The notes under the pieces: generated by a model
The model's input: the letters and a program-made list of their open reading frames with translations, nothing else
Database searches by the model: none
Told to the model about the DNA's origin: nothing
Part shown: positions 15,883-24,831 of the stretch, in pieces
Position numbering within the stretch: position 1 is the first letter of the stretch
Layout of the letters: the number at the start of each line of letters is the position of its first letter
Position numbers and translations under genes: made by a program
Assembly (NCBI GenBank): GCA_002083435.1
Contig: LWDJ01000026.1
Coordinates: forward strand, 1-64,000
Length of the DNA: 64,000 bases
Reading direction: 5' to 3'
Origin: Proteobacteria bacterium SG_bin6
GTDB lineage: Bacteria > Pseudomonadota > Alphaproteobacteria > Sphingomonadales > Sphingomonadaceae

Positions 15883-18469
15883 GCGCGCCCCCCGCCATTT
15901 CCTTCAAGCGGTAGAGCGCTTCCAGGGCCTCGCGCGGCGAGAGTGCGTCGATATCGAGCGTGGCGAGCGCGTCGCGCAGCGCGTCGACTTCGCGCTCGGG
16001 CGCGGCAGCCGCGGCGGCGAACAGCGGCAGATCGTCGAGCCCCGCCGCGAGGCCGCCGGTCTTTTCGCGCCCGGCCTCCAGCTTGCCGAGCACCGCCTTC
16101 GCGCGCGCGATGGTCGTGGGCGGGAGCCCGGCGAGCCGCGCGACCGCCAGGCCATAGCTGCGGTCGGCGGGGCCGGGCGCGACCTCGTGGAGCAATACCA
16201 GCTCGCCCTTCCACTCGCGCGCTCGGACATGATGGAGCGAAAGCGCCTCGAATCGTTCCGCGAGCCGGGTAAGCTCATGATAATGCGTCGCGAACAGGCA
16301 GCGGCAGCGGTTCTGCTCGTGGATCGCCTCGACCACCGCCCAGGCGATGGCGAGCCCGTCATAGGTAGAGGTGCCGCGCCCGACCTCGTCGAGGATCACG
16401 AAGCTGCGCGGCCCGGCCTGCGCCAGGATCGCGGCGGTTTCGACCATCTCGACCATGAAGGTTGAGCGCCCGCGCGCCAGATTGTCGGCGGCGCCGACCC
16501 GGCTGAACAGCCTGTCGACCAGTCCCAACCGTGCTCGTGCCGCTGGAACGAAGCTTCCGGCCTGCGCGAGCACCGCGATCAGCGCGTTCTGGCGCAAAAA
16601 GGTCGATTTGCCGCCCATGTTCGGGCCGGAGACGAGCCAGAGCCGCGAGTCCTCGGAAAGGCGGCAGTCATTGGCGACGAAGCGCTCGCCGCTTTTCGCC
16701 AAGGCCGCCTCCACCACCGGGTGGCGTCCGCCCTCCACCTCGAAACAAGCCTGATCGACGAGCAGCGGCCGCGTCCAGCCACCCTCCGCCGCGCGCTCGG
16801 CGAGCCCGGCGGCGACGTCGAGCCGCGCGAGCGCGTCGGCGGTCGCGGCGATGGCCTCCCGCGCCGACAAAGCGAGCGCGGTCAGCTCCTCCAGATGCGC
16901 CGCTTCCGCCGCGAGGGCATGGGCACCCGCTTGGGTCACCTTCAGCGCCGCCTCGTGCAGCGCCGGCGCGTTGAAGCGCACCGCGCCGGCCATCGTCTGG
17001 CGGTGGGTGAAGCCGCTCTCGGGCCGCATCAGGGCATCGCCGTGCTTCGCCGGAACCTCGATATGATAGCCCAGGACCGCGTTGTGCTTGATCTTGAGCG
17101 CCTGAATCCCGGTTTGCGCGCGATAGTCCGCTTCGAGCGCGGCGATCGCCCGCCGCCCGCCGGCACCCGCCGCGCGCAGATCGTCGAGCGCCGCGTCATA
17201 ACCTTCGGCGATATAGCCGCCTTGCGCCGCGTCCACGGGTGGCGAGGGCACCAGCGCGCGGGCGAGCGTGTCGATCAGCGCGCCGTGGCCCTGCAGCTTT
17301 GGCGCGATTTCCGCGATCAAAGCGGGTGGCTCGGCGAGGCGCTGTAGCCGCTGGCCCAGCGTCCACGCCGCATCGAGCCCGTCGCGCAGCTGCCCCAGAT
17401 CGCGTGGACCGCCGTGCCCGGCCGCCAGCCGCCCCAGCGCACGGCCGATATCGGGCGCCCGGCGCAGTTCGCCACGCAACCCTTCGCGGGCGCCGGCATC
17501 CTCGACCAGCCATTGCACCAGCTCGAGCCGCGCCTCGATCTTCGCTCGGTCCATCAGCGGCGCGGCGATGTCGGCGGCGAGCAGCCGCGCGCCCGCCCCC
17601 GTCACGGTGCGATCGACCGCGTCGAGCAAGCTCCCCTTGCGCCCGCCACCCTGTGCCTGGGTCAGTTCTAGGCTTTCGCGGGTCGCCGCGTCGATCGCCA
17701 TCGCCTGCTCGCTGCGGCGCAGGACGGGCGGGCGTAGGAAGGGCAGGGCGCCTTTCGCGGTATGATCGAGATAAGCGATTAGTCCGCCGGCCGCCGCGAG
17801 CGCCGCCCGGCTGAACTGGCCAAACCCGTCCAGCGTCGCCACGCCGAGCAGCGCCTTCAGCCGCGCTTCGCCCCGGCCGCTATCGAAATCGGCGCGTGGG
17901 CGAAGGCGGGCGTCGGCGAGCGGACCGCCTTCCGCGGCGATGACTTCCGCCGCATTGAGTTGCGCCAGTTCGGCGCCCAGCGCGGTGGCGCTGGCCTCGA
18001 TAATCTCGAACCGCCCGGTCGAAATGTCGGCGGCGGCGATCGCCACGCCACCTGCAGCCTCGCCCACCGCTACGCACCAATTCGCCACGCGCGCGTCGAG
18101 CAATGCTTCCTCGGTGAGCGTCCCCGCCGTCACCAGTCGCACGATCGCGCGCTGGACGAGCGCCTTGGAACCACGTGCTCGCCGCGCTTCCTCGGGGCTT
18201 TCGGTCTGCTCGGCGATGGCGACGCGGTGCCCGGCCTTGATCAGCCGCGCGAGATAGCCTTCCGCCGCATGCGCCGGCACCCCGCACATCGGCACCGCCT
18301 CCCCGCCATGCTCGCCGCGCGCGGTGAGCGCGATGTCGAGGCACGCACTGGCGATCTTCGCATCTTCGAAGAACAACTCGAAGAAATCGCCCATGCGATA
18401 GAAGAGCAGGCAATCCTCGGCCTCGGCCTTGAGCGCGAGATATTGCGCCATCATCGGGGTGGCGGTCAT
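15851..18469 (-). CDS. mutS: DNA mismatch repair protein MutS
   Basis: 872 residues. MutS recognises mispairs and small insertion/deletion loops and recruits MutL. The mismatch-reading Phe-X-Glu motif is F29-F30-E31 in RMGDFFELFFEDA; connector, lever and clamp domains follow; the ATPase has Walker A GPNMGGKST near residue 620 and the Walker B/D-loop region FVILDEVGRGTSTYDG. I choose ATG 18469 because it overlaps the stop of the upstream toxin gene (ATGA), which suggests translational coupling; an in-frame start four codons earlier is possible. Confidence 0.97.
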   Translation of the reverse strand: MTATPMMAQYLALKAEAEDCLLFYRMGDFFELFFEDAKIASACLDIALTARGEHGGEAVPMCGVPAHAAEGYLARLIKAGHRVAIAEQTESPEEARRARGSKALVQRAIVRLVTAGTLTEEALLDARVANWCVAVGEAAGGVAIAAADISTGRFEIIEASATALGAELAQLNAAEVIAAEGGPLADARLRPRADFDSGRGEARLKALLGVATLDGFGQFSRAALAAAGGLIAYLDHTAKGALPFLRPPVLRRSEQAMAIDAATRESLELTQAQGGGRKGSLLDAVDRTVTGAGARLLAADIAAPLMDRAKIEARLELVQWLVEDAGAREGLRGELRRAPDIGRALGRLAAGHGGPRDLGQLRDGLDAAWTLGQRLQRLAEPPALIAEIAPKLQGHGALIDTLARALVPSPPVDAAQGGYIAEGYDAALDDLRAAGAGGRRAIAALEADYRAQTGIQALKIKHNAVLGYHIEVPAKHGDALMRPESGFTHRQTMAGAVRFNAPALHEAALKVTQAGAHALAAEAAHLEELTALALSAREAIAATADALARLDVAAGLAERAAEGGWTRPLLVDQACFEVEGGRHPVVEAALAKSGERFVANDCRLSEDSRLWLVSGPNMGGKSTFLRQNALIAVLAQAGSFVPAARARLGLVDRLFSRVGAADNLARGRSTFMVEMVETAAILAQAGPRSFVILDEVGRGTSTYDGLAIAWAVVEAIHEQNRCRCLFATHYHELTRLAERFEALSLHHVRAREWKGELVLLHEVAPGPADRSYGLAVARLAGLPPTTIARAKAVLGKLEAGREKTGGLAAGLDDLPLFAAAAAAPEREVDALRDALATLDIDALSPREALEALYRLKEMAGGALTRPGREAGA

Positions 18470-18744
18470 GGGACGTCCCACAGACGCGCGGCATGGCGCA
18501 CGCTCAGGATCGTAACGGTATCGCCGACGACTTCATACCGCAGGATGTAGGGCCGCACCGTTACAAGTTCCCGAGTTCCACCGCTCGCCGGCTGCCCTCC
18601 GTTAGGGAAAGTCGCCAAGCTTTCACCAAGATTCAAAAGCCGGATTGCGACGCGTTGCGCCGCGAACGGATCGAAAACGGCGATATAGCTAGCAATCCGG
18701 TCGAGCTGCGTCAGCGCCTCGTTCAGCCAGACGACTTCAGCCAT
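18466..18744 (-). CDS. ParE/RelE-superfamily toxin
   Basis: 92 residues with the full pattern of the family: an N-terminal helix pair (VVWLNEALTQLDRIASYI, DPFAAQRVAIRLL), a loop with FPNGGQPASGGTREL, then the beta strands YILRYEVVGDTVTILSVRHAARL. ParE members poison DNA gyrase and RelE members cleave mRNA on the ribosome; which applies here cannot be decided by eye. The frame is intact. Its start lies inside the 3' end of the antitoxin frame (22-base overlap) and its stop overlaps the mutS start. Confidence 0.82.
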   Translation of the reverse strand: MAEVVWLNEALTQLDRIASYIAVFDPFAAQRVAIRLLNLGESLATFPNGGQPASGGTRELVTVRPYILRYEVVGDTVTILSVRHAARLWDVP

Positions 18745-18906
18745 TCGAAGAACGGTTTGAAATCAGGCGTCCCCCAGGTTTTGAGCCAACGGCCAACGAT
18801 AGCATGGGAATGATATCGGCCTGCGGCATAATCGGCGCGCGCGCGCGACGGATGCGGCGATTGTCTCCTCATCGTCTTGCTCGAAGATGCCCGGCTCGTG
18901 CTTCAT
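18723..18906 (-). pseudogene. Antitoxin of ParE-like pair, split by a frameshift
   Basis: From ATG 18906 the minus strand reads MKHEPGIFEQDDEETIAASV, then ARARR, and falls out of frame. The conserved C-terminal half, ADYAAGRYHSHAIVGRWL followed by KTWGTPDFKPFFEWLKSSG, continues in another frame and ends at TGA 18723-18725 inside the toxin start. The break is at the (GC)6 tract 18835-18846; two extra bases there would restore one 60-residue protein of the small antitoxin type found with ParE-like toxins. An ATG at 18872 could alternatively start a 49-residue protein carrying the whole C-terminal half. Sequencing error, real mutation and recoding cannot be separated here. Confidence 0.75.
18835..18846. 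repeat. (GC)6 dinucleotide tract inside the antitoxin
   Basis: Six GC dinucleotides in a row at the exact position where the antitoxin frame breaks. Dinucleotide runs are prone to strand slippage in multiples of two bases, and loss of one unit would account for the observed frame. Confidence 0.85.
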
Positions 18907-18969
18907 GGTGACCAACATAGACGCCACGCCCCCCCTTGGCTAGAAGCGCGGGCGAAGCGGAGGGAGCCT

Positions 18970-21231
18970 ATGTCCGAGGAAAGCAGCACGCAATTTTCCG
19001 ATCGCGAGGCGCTGCGCTTCCATAGCGAGGGACGGCCCGGCAAGATCGAGGTGATCGCCTCCAAGCCGATGGCGACCCAACGTGACCTCGCGCTCGCTTA
19101 TTCGCCCGGCGTCGCCGCGCCGGTGCGCGCGATCGCGGCGGACCCGGCAACCGCTTATGATTATACCGCCAAGGGCAATCTGGTCGCCGTCATCTCCAAT
19201 GGCACCGCGATCCTGGGGCTCGGCAATCTGGGCGCACTCGCCGCCAAGCCGGTCATGGAAGGCAAGGCGGTGTTGTTCAAACGCTTCGCCGATGTCGATT
19301 CGATCGACATCGAGGTGAAGACCGAGGACGTGCAGCGCTTCATCGAGTGCGTCGAGCTGCTCGAACCCAGTTTCGGTGGGATCAATCTGGAGGACATCAA
19401 GTCCCCCGAATGTTTCATCATCGAGCAAGCCCTGCGCGAACGGATGAACATTCCCGTGTTTCATGACGATCAGCACGGCACCGCGATCATCGCCGCCGCC
19501 GGCCTGATCAACGCGCTGCACCTTACCGGGCGCGACATCAAGGCGACCAAGGCGGTGATGCTCGGCGCGGGCGCGGCGGCGATCGCCTGCGCCGAATTGA
19601 TCAAGGCGATGGGGCTGCCGCACGACCAGCTGCTGATGGTCGACATGGAAGGCGTGATCTTCCAGGGCCGCGAGAAGTCGATGAACCAGTGGAAATCGGC
19701 GCATGCCGTCGCCACCAGCGCGCGCACTCTCGCCGACGCGATCGAGGGGGCGGACGTGTTCTTCGGCCTCTCCGCCGCCAATGCGCTGCCGCCCGAATTG
19801 CTCCAGAAGATGGCGCCGCGCCCGATCGTGTTCGCGATGGCGAACCCCGATCCGGAGATCATGCCAGATGTCGCCAAGCAGGTGCGGCCCGACGTGATCA
19901 TTGCCACCGGCCGTTCCGATTTCCCCAATCAGGTCAACAATGTCCTCGGCTTCCCTTTCATCTTCCGCGGCGCGCTCGATGTGCGCGCCACCGGCATCAA
20001 TGATGCGATGAAGATCGCCGCCGCGCAGGCGCTCGCCGAGCTCGCGCGCCAGCAGGTGCCCGAGGAGGTCGCGGTCGCTTATGGAGTGAAGCACCAGTTC
20101 GGCCCCGATTACATCATCCCCGCGCCGTTCGACCCGCGGCTGATGGAGATCGTACCCGCCGCCGTCGCGCAAGCGGCGATGGACTCAGGCGTCGCGACCC
20201 GGCCGATCACCGATTTTGACTATTACCGCCACAGCCTGCGCGCGCGGCTCAATCCCACGACCTCGGTGCTCCAGCTCGCCTATGAAGGCGCCCGTGCGCG
20301 GCCCAAGCGGGTGCTGTTCGCGGAAGGCGAGGAGGAGGTCGTGCTGCGCGCGGCGATCGCCTTCAAGGAAGGCGGCTATGGCACCCCGGTGCTGGTGGGG
20401 CGCGACGACGTGCCCGATCGGCTCTGCGCGCTGGGGGTGACGGACCCGGAAAATTATGAGCTGCACAACAGCCGCAAATCGCCGCTCGTCCCCGCGATGG
20501 TCGATTTCCTCTACGACCGTCTTCAGCGCCAGGGCTATTTGCGGCGCGATTGCGAGCGGATGATCAACCAGGATCGCAACACCTTCGGCGCGGTGATGCT
20601 GCAGATGGGGCAGGCCGATGCGATGATCACCGGCATCACCCGCACTTACGCCCAGGCGCTGATCCAGGTGCGGCGGGTGATCGATGTCGCGGCGGGGCGC
20701 ACGCCTTTCGGGGTGCATGTGCTCGTCGGGCAGAGCCATACCGTGTTCATGGCCGACACGACCGTGAACGAGCGTCCGAACGCCGAGCAGCTCGCCGACA
20801 TCGCGGAAGGCACGGCGCAGGTCGCGCGGCGGATGGGGCACGAGCCGCGCGTCGCGTTCCTCAGCTATTCAACCTTCGGCAACCCCGAGGGGCGCTGGCT
20901 GGAGAATATCCGCGAGGCGGTGAAAGTGCTCGACGCGCGCGGGGCCGAGTTCGAATATGAAGGCGAAATGGCGCCCGATGTTGCGCTCAACCCGCAGCAA
21001 TTGGCGAACTATCCGTTCGCGCGACTGTCCGGACCGGCGAATGTGCTCATCCTGCCGGGGCTGCAATCGGCCAATATCTCGGCCAAACTGCTGCGCGAGC
21101 TGGGCGGCGATTCGGTGATCGGGCCGATGCTGGTCGGCCTGGAAAAGCCCGTGCAGATCGCGCCGATGACCTCCACCGCGAGCGAGCTGATGACGCTCGC
21201 CGTGCTCGCGGCAGGGGGAATCGTGGAGTAG
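18970..21231 (+). CDS. maeB: NADP-dependent malic enzyme (malic-phosphotransacetylase fusion)
   Basis: 753 residues from ATG 18970 with GGAGGGAG upstream. Residues 1 to about 430 form the malic enzyme, converting malate to pyruvate plus CO2: YSPGVAAPV, FHDDQHGTA, a Rossmann LGAGAAAIACAEL and a FAMANPDPEI segment. The C-terminal ~320 residues resemble phosphotransacetylase (RVLFAEGEEEVVLRAA, MGQADAMITGITRTYAQ, VALNPQQLANYPFARL). In MaeB-type enzymes this domain is usually regulatory, responding to acetyl-CoA, not catalytic. It is divergent from the toxin-antitoxin/mutS unit, 63 bases apart. Confidence 0.95.
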   Translation: MSEESSTQFSDREALRFHSEGRPGKIEVIASKPMATQRDLALAYSPGVAAPVRAIAADPATAYDYTAKGNLVAVISNGTAILGLGNLGALAAKPVMEGKAVLFKRFADVDSIDIEVKTEDVQRFIECVELLEPSFGGINLEDIKSPECFIIEQALRERMNIPVFHDDQHGTAIIAAAGLINALHLTGRDIKATKAVMLGAGAAAIACAELIKAMGLPHDQLLMVDMEGVIFQGREKSMNQWKSAHAVATSARTLADAIEGADVFFGLSAANALPPELLQKMAPRPIVFAMANPDPEIMPDVAKQVRPDVIIATGRSDFPNQVNNVLGFPFIFRGALDVRATGINDAMKIAAAQALAELARQQVPEEVAVAYGVKHQFGPDYIIPAPFDPRLMEIVPAAVAQAAMDSGVATRPITDFDYYRHSLRARLNPTTSVLQLAYEGARARPKRVLFAEGEEEVVLRAAIAFKEGGYGTPVLVGRDDVPDRLCALGVTDPENYELHNSRKSPLVPAMVDFLYDRLQRQGYLRRDCERMINQDRNTFGAVMLQMGQADAMITGITRTYAQALIQVRRVIDVAAGRTPFGVHVLVGQSHTVFMADTTVNERPNAEQLADIAEGTAQVARRMGHEPRVAFLSYSTFGNPEGRWLENIREAVKVLDARGAEFEYEGEMAPDVALNPQQLANYPFARLSGPANVLILPGLQSANISAKLLRELGGDSVIGPMLVGLEKPVQIAPMTSTASELMTLAVLAAGGIVE

Positions 21232-21297
21232 GGGCGGAAACGCTCAAGGTTATTCAGCCTCGGGCCATCTGGCGGCGGCTAGGCGTTGTCGCCCGCG

Positions 21298-21915
21298 ATG
21301 GACAATATCCCCGAACTCTCCGGTCATTGGCCGCTGATCGCCGCGATCGTGGCGGGCTTCGTCCTCCTGCGCCTGCTTCGGCGGGTGCCGGTGCTCGGCA
21401 CGCTGATCTCGCTCGCCAGCTGGAGCGTGGCGATCGTACTGCTGGTGGTGATGATCGACCAGCGCCAGCGGTTCGACCCCTATCTGGCGCGGCTGAGCCA
21501 AGCCTTCGGCCTCGAAGGCCAGCGGGTCGAGGGGCGCGAGCTGCGGGTCAAGATGGCGCCCGACGGCCATTTCTGGGTACGTGCGCGGATCGGCGGGGTG
21601 GAGAAGCGGCTGTTGATTGATAGCGGCGCGACCGTCACCGCGCTCTCGCCCGATACGGCGGCGGCCGCCGGCCTCACGCTCAATGACGAACTGTTTCCGG
21701 TGATCCTGCGCACCGCCAACGGCGCGGTGCGCGCGCAGACCGCGCAAGTGCCCGAACTCCGCCTGGGCAACATCGTCGCGCGCGATCTGCCGGTGGTGGT
21801 CGCGCCTGCATTCGACGGGGTGAATGTGCTCGGGATGAACTTCCTGTCGCGCTTGAAGAGCTGGCGCGTGGAGGGCCGCACCCTCATCATGGAGCCACAC
21901 CACCCGCAGGCTTAA
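21298..21915 (+). CDS. Membrane-anchored retropepsin-like aspartic protease (TIGR02281 type)
   Basis: 205 residues from ATG 21298; a TTG four codons earlier is an alternative. Two hydrophobic segments near 10-25 and 34-52 anchor the protein, followed by a single retropepsin-like domain with the active-site LLIDSGATVTALS (Asp108) and the C-terminal NVLGMNFLSRLKSW strand. One such domain must dimerise to form an active site. The family is widespread in proteobacteria and its substrate is not known to me. Its stop overlaps the convergent SDR stop by four bases. Confidence 0.82.
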   Translation: MDNIPELSGHWPLIAAIVAGFVLLRLLRRVPVLGTLISLASWSVAIVLLVVMIDQRQRFDPYLARLSQAFGLEGQRVEGRELRVKMAPDGHFWVRARIGGVEKRLLIDSGATVTALSPDTAAAAGLTLNDELFPVILRTANGAVRAQTAQVPELRLGNIVARDLPVVVAPAFDGVNVLGMNFLSRLKSWRVEGRTLIMEPHHPQA

Positions 21916-22700
21916 GCGTCGATCGACGTCCCCAGCGCCGCGTGGACTAGGCCGCCATCGACCGTGATCGTCTCGCCGATCACGTAATCCCCCGCGCGGC
22001 TCGCCAGGTAGATCGCCGCGCCCGCCATATCCTCGTCCACGCCGATGCGCTTGGCCGGAATCCCTTGCGCAACCGCATCCCCATGGTCGCGCGCGGCGCG
22101 GTTCATCTCGCTCGCGAAGGCGCCGGGGGCGATCGAGGTGACGTTGATCGCGTCGCGGATCAGCCGCGCCGCCATCCGCTTGGTGAGGTAGATCAGCGCC
22201 GATTTGGAGGCGTGATAGCTGTAAGTCTCCCACGGGTTCAGCCGTTGGCCGTCGATCGAGGTGATGTTGATCACCTTGGCCGGGCGCTGGCGCGAGGCGG
22301 CCGCCTTGAGCGGCTCGTAGAGTGCTTGCGTCAGGAAGAAGGGGGACTTCACGTTAAGATCCATCACCTTGTCCCAGCCTTTTTCGGGAAAGGCCTCGAA
22401 CGGTTCGCCCCAAGCGGCGCCGGCATTGTTCACGAGGATGTCGAGCTTCTGCTCATGCTCGGCGAATTGGGCGGCGAGCTCCTTGCAGCCGGCGACGGTC
22501 GACACGTCTTGCGGCAGCGCGATGCAGTTCTCGCCCAGTTCCTCGGCGGCTGCAAAGCACGCATCGGCCTTGCGCGCGCTGATATAGACCTTGGCCCCCT
22601 GGGCGATGAAGCCAGCCGCGATCATCTTGCCGATCCCGCGCGAGCCGCCCGTCACCAGCGCGATGCGGCCATCGAGGCGGAACAGGGTGGTGGTGTCCAT
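21912..22700 (-). CDS. SDR family oxidoreductase (RhlG-like)
   Basis: 262 residues from ATG 22700 (GGGAGAG upstream). TGGSRGIGK is the NAD(P)-binding loop, NNAGAAWG the central motif, and S...YSYHASK the catalytic Ser-Tyr-Lys set. The N-terminal pattern LFRLDGRIALVTGG, ending in ETITVDGGLV, resembles the RhlG/beta-ketoacyl-reductase-like subgroup. It follows the acyl-CoA dehydrogenase by 26 bases on the same strand, suggesting a shared beta-oxidation-like pathway. Substrate unknown. Confidence 0.82.
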   Translation of the reverse strand: MDTTTLFRLDGRIALVTGGSRGIGKMIAAGFIAQGAKVYISARKADACFAAAEELGENCIALPQDVSTVAGCKELAAQFAEHEQKLDILVNNAGAAWGEPFEAFPEKGWDKVMDLNVKSPFFLTQALYEPLKAAASRQRPAKVINITSIDGQRLNPWETYSYHASKSALIYLTKRMAARLIRDAINVTSIAPGAFASEMNRAARDHGDAVAQGIPAKRIGVDEDMAGAAIYLASRAGDYVIGETITVDGGLVHAALGTSIDA

Positions 22701-22726
22701 TCGCTTTCTCTCCCGGATTGCAGGCG

Positions 22727-23872
22727 TCACCCGCCGCGCTTCATCGTCTCACGCGCGATGATCAGCTGCTGGATCTGGCTGGTGCCCTCATAGATGCGGA
22801 ACAGCCGCACGTCGCGGTACAGTCGCTCGATTCCATAATCGGCGATATAGCCGGCGCCGCCGTAGATTTGGACCGCGCGGTCGGCGACACGGCCGACCAT
22901 CTCGCTCGCGAAGAGTTTCGCGGCGGACGATTCGAGCACCACATCCTCACCGCGATCCTTGGCCGCCGCCGTCTCCAGCACCAGCGCACGCGCTGCCAGG
23001 CATTCGGTCTTCGAATCGGCGATCATCGCCTGGATCAGCTGATGCTCGGCGATTGGCTTGCCGAACTGGCGGCGGTCGCCGGCATAGGCGACGCAATCGG
23101 CGATCAGCCGCTCGGCCACGCCGACGCACACCGCGGATATGTGCAGCCGCCCGCGATCGAGCACGCGCATCGCGATCTTGAAGCCCTCGCCTTCCGTGCC
23201 CAGCCGGTTCGCGGCGGGCACCGCCACGTCATCGAAATTGACGTCGGCGACCTTGGCGCCCTTCTGCCCCATCTTCTTCTCGGGCTCGCCAATTGAGACG
23301 CCCGCCAGATCGCGCGGAACGAGGAAGGCCGAGACGCCCCGCCCGCCGGGCTCGTCGCCGGTGCGCGCCATCACCGTGAACAGGTCTGCCTTGTCGGCAT
23401 TGGTGATGTAGCGCTTGGTGCCCGACAGACGGTAGACGTCGCCATCGCGCACTGCGCGCGTCTTCACCGCCCCGGAATCGCTGCCGACATCGGGTTCGGT
23501 GAGCGCGAAGCTGGTGACGATCTCGCCGCTGGCGATGCGCGGCAGCCAATGCGCCTTCTGCTCGGCGCTGCCCGCCATCACCAGCCCCTGGCTGCCGATG
23601 CCGACATTGGTGCCGAAGGTCGAGCGGAAGGCGGGGGTAGTGTGGCCGAGCTCGGTAGCGACGCGGCATTCCTCGAGCATGGTGAGGCCCAGCCCGCCAA
23701 ACTCCTCGGCGATCGACAGGCCGAACAGGCCGAGCTCGCGCATTTCCTGGACGATCGCCGACGGGATTTCGTCAGCGGCCTCCACCTCGCCCTCCAGGGG
23801 CCGCAGCCGTTCGCGGACGAAGCGGCGCACGGTCTCGATCAGCTGGTCGAACGTTTCGGCGTCGAGTGCCAT
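22727..23872 (-). CDS. Acyl-CoA dehydrogenase
   Basis: 381 residues, FAD-dependent, introducing the alpha-beta double bond into an acyl-CoA. Family signatures are clear: FALTEPDVGSDSGAVKTRA in the middle domain, KRYITNADKADLF, the C-terminal QIYGGAGYIADYGIERLYRD, and the IYEGTSQIQQLII segment with the probable catalytic Glu near residue 364. The acyl chain specificity cannot be told. Probably the first gene of a two-gene unit with the downstream SDR. Confidence 0.93.
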   Translation of the reverse strand: MALDAETFDQLIETVRRFVRERLRPLEGEVEAADEIPSAIVQEMRELGLFGLSIAEEFGGLGLTMLEECRVATELGHTTPAFRSTFGTNVGIGSQGLVMAGSAEQKAHWLPRIASGEIVTSFALTEPDVGSDSGAVKTRAVRDGDVYRLSGTKRYITNADKADLFTVMARTGDEPGGRGVSAFLVPRDLAGVSIGEPEKKMGQKGAKVADVNFDDVAVPAANRLGTEGEGFKIAMRVLDRGRLHISAVCVGVAERLIADCVAYAGDRRQFGKPIAEHQLIQAMIADSKTECLAARALVLETAAAKDRGEDVVLESSAAKLFASEMVGRVADRAVQIYGGAGYIADYGIERLYRDVRLFRIYEGTSQIQQLIIARETMKRGG

Positions 23873-24009
23873 AACCTCTCCTTGATCGCGCGCCAGCTAG
23901 CCCGGGAGCGCCACACGGTGCAACCCCGTGCGCCAAACCGCAAATTCAAAAGTCGGGCGATTGACCGGGCTCGGCCCCATACTATGCTACCCAAAAACGG
24001 GAGAGGCGG

Positions 24010-24831
24010 ATGCGGTACGCGGGCAAGCGCGCGGTAGTGACAGGGGGTGCGTCGGGCATTGGCCTTGCCACCGCGCGACGATTGGCGGCCGAGGGCGCTG
24101 AGGTGATGATCGCCGATATCGACCCTGCCGGGGCGGAGATCGCCGCCGCCGAGGGCTTCGCCTTCCGGCATTGCGACGTGCTCGACGAGGCCGCGATCAT
24201 CGCGCTGCTCGAGGCGGCCGACGCCGAGGGCGGGATTGATCTGCTGGTGAACAACGCGGGGGCCGGCGGCGCGCGCGAGACGATCGACGCGATCAGCGCG
24301 GATGGGTGGGATTTCACGCAGAACCTGCTGCTGCGCTCGGTCGCGCTCGGCATCCGCCATGTCGCGCCGCTGATGGCGAAGCGGGGCGGCGGTGCGATCG
24401 TCAACACCGCTTCGGTTGCCGCGCTACAGACCGGCGCCGCGCCCACCGCTTATTCGGTCGCCAAGGCCGGCGTGCTGCATTTGACCCATCTCGCCGCCGC
24501 CGATCTCGCCCGGCATGGCATCCGGGTGAACGCGGTGTGCCCCGGCTTCATCGTCACCAACATCTTCACCCGGGCGGTGGGAATGGAAGGCGAGACACAA
24601 ACCAAGGCCAACGCAACCATCGCGCACATCGCCACGACCGCGCAGCCGATCCAGCGCGCCGGCCGGCCCGAGGACATCGCCGCCGCGATCGCCTTTCTGG
24701 GGAGCGAGGATGCGAGCTTCGTCACCGGTGCGCATCTGGTCGCCGATGGCGGCATCACGCTCGGGCCGCGCCACAGCTGGGATCCGCAGACCCCGTCACT
24801 GTTCGCGATGCTCGAGGCGTTCAAGCAATGA
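24010..24831 (+). CDS. SDR family oxidoreductase
   Basis: 273 residues. GKRAVVTGGASGIGLATARRL is the cofactor-binding start, LLVNNAGAGG the central motif and AYSVAKAGVLHLT the catalytic Tyr-Lys. The C-terminus FVTGAHLVADGG is typical of classical SDRs. GGGAGAGGCGG precedes the ATG. It overlaps the MFS gene by four bases (ATGA), so oxidoreductase and transporter are probably made together, as for an imported hydroxylated substrate. Confidence 0.88.
   Translation: MRYAGKRAVVTGGASGIGLATARRLAAEGAEVMIADIDPAGAEIAAAEGFAFRHCDVLDEAAIIALLEAADAEGGIDLLVNNAGAGGARETIDAISADGWDFTQNLLLRSVALGIRHVAPLMAKRGGGAIVNTASVAALQTGAAPTAYSVAKAGVLHLTHLAAADLARHGIRVNAVCPGFIVTNIFTRAVGMEGETQTKANATIAHIATTAQPIQRAGRPEDIAAAIAFLGSEDASFVTGAHLVADGGITLGPRHSWDPQTPSLFAMLEAFKQ

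Noticed and set aside
18493..18813. Rightward 106-codon frame over the toxin gene
   Set aside because: It is antisense to a complete ParE-like toxin and resembles nothing.
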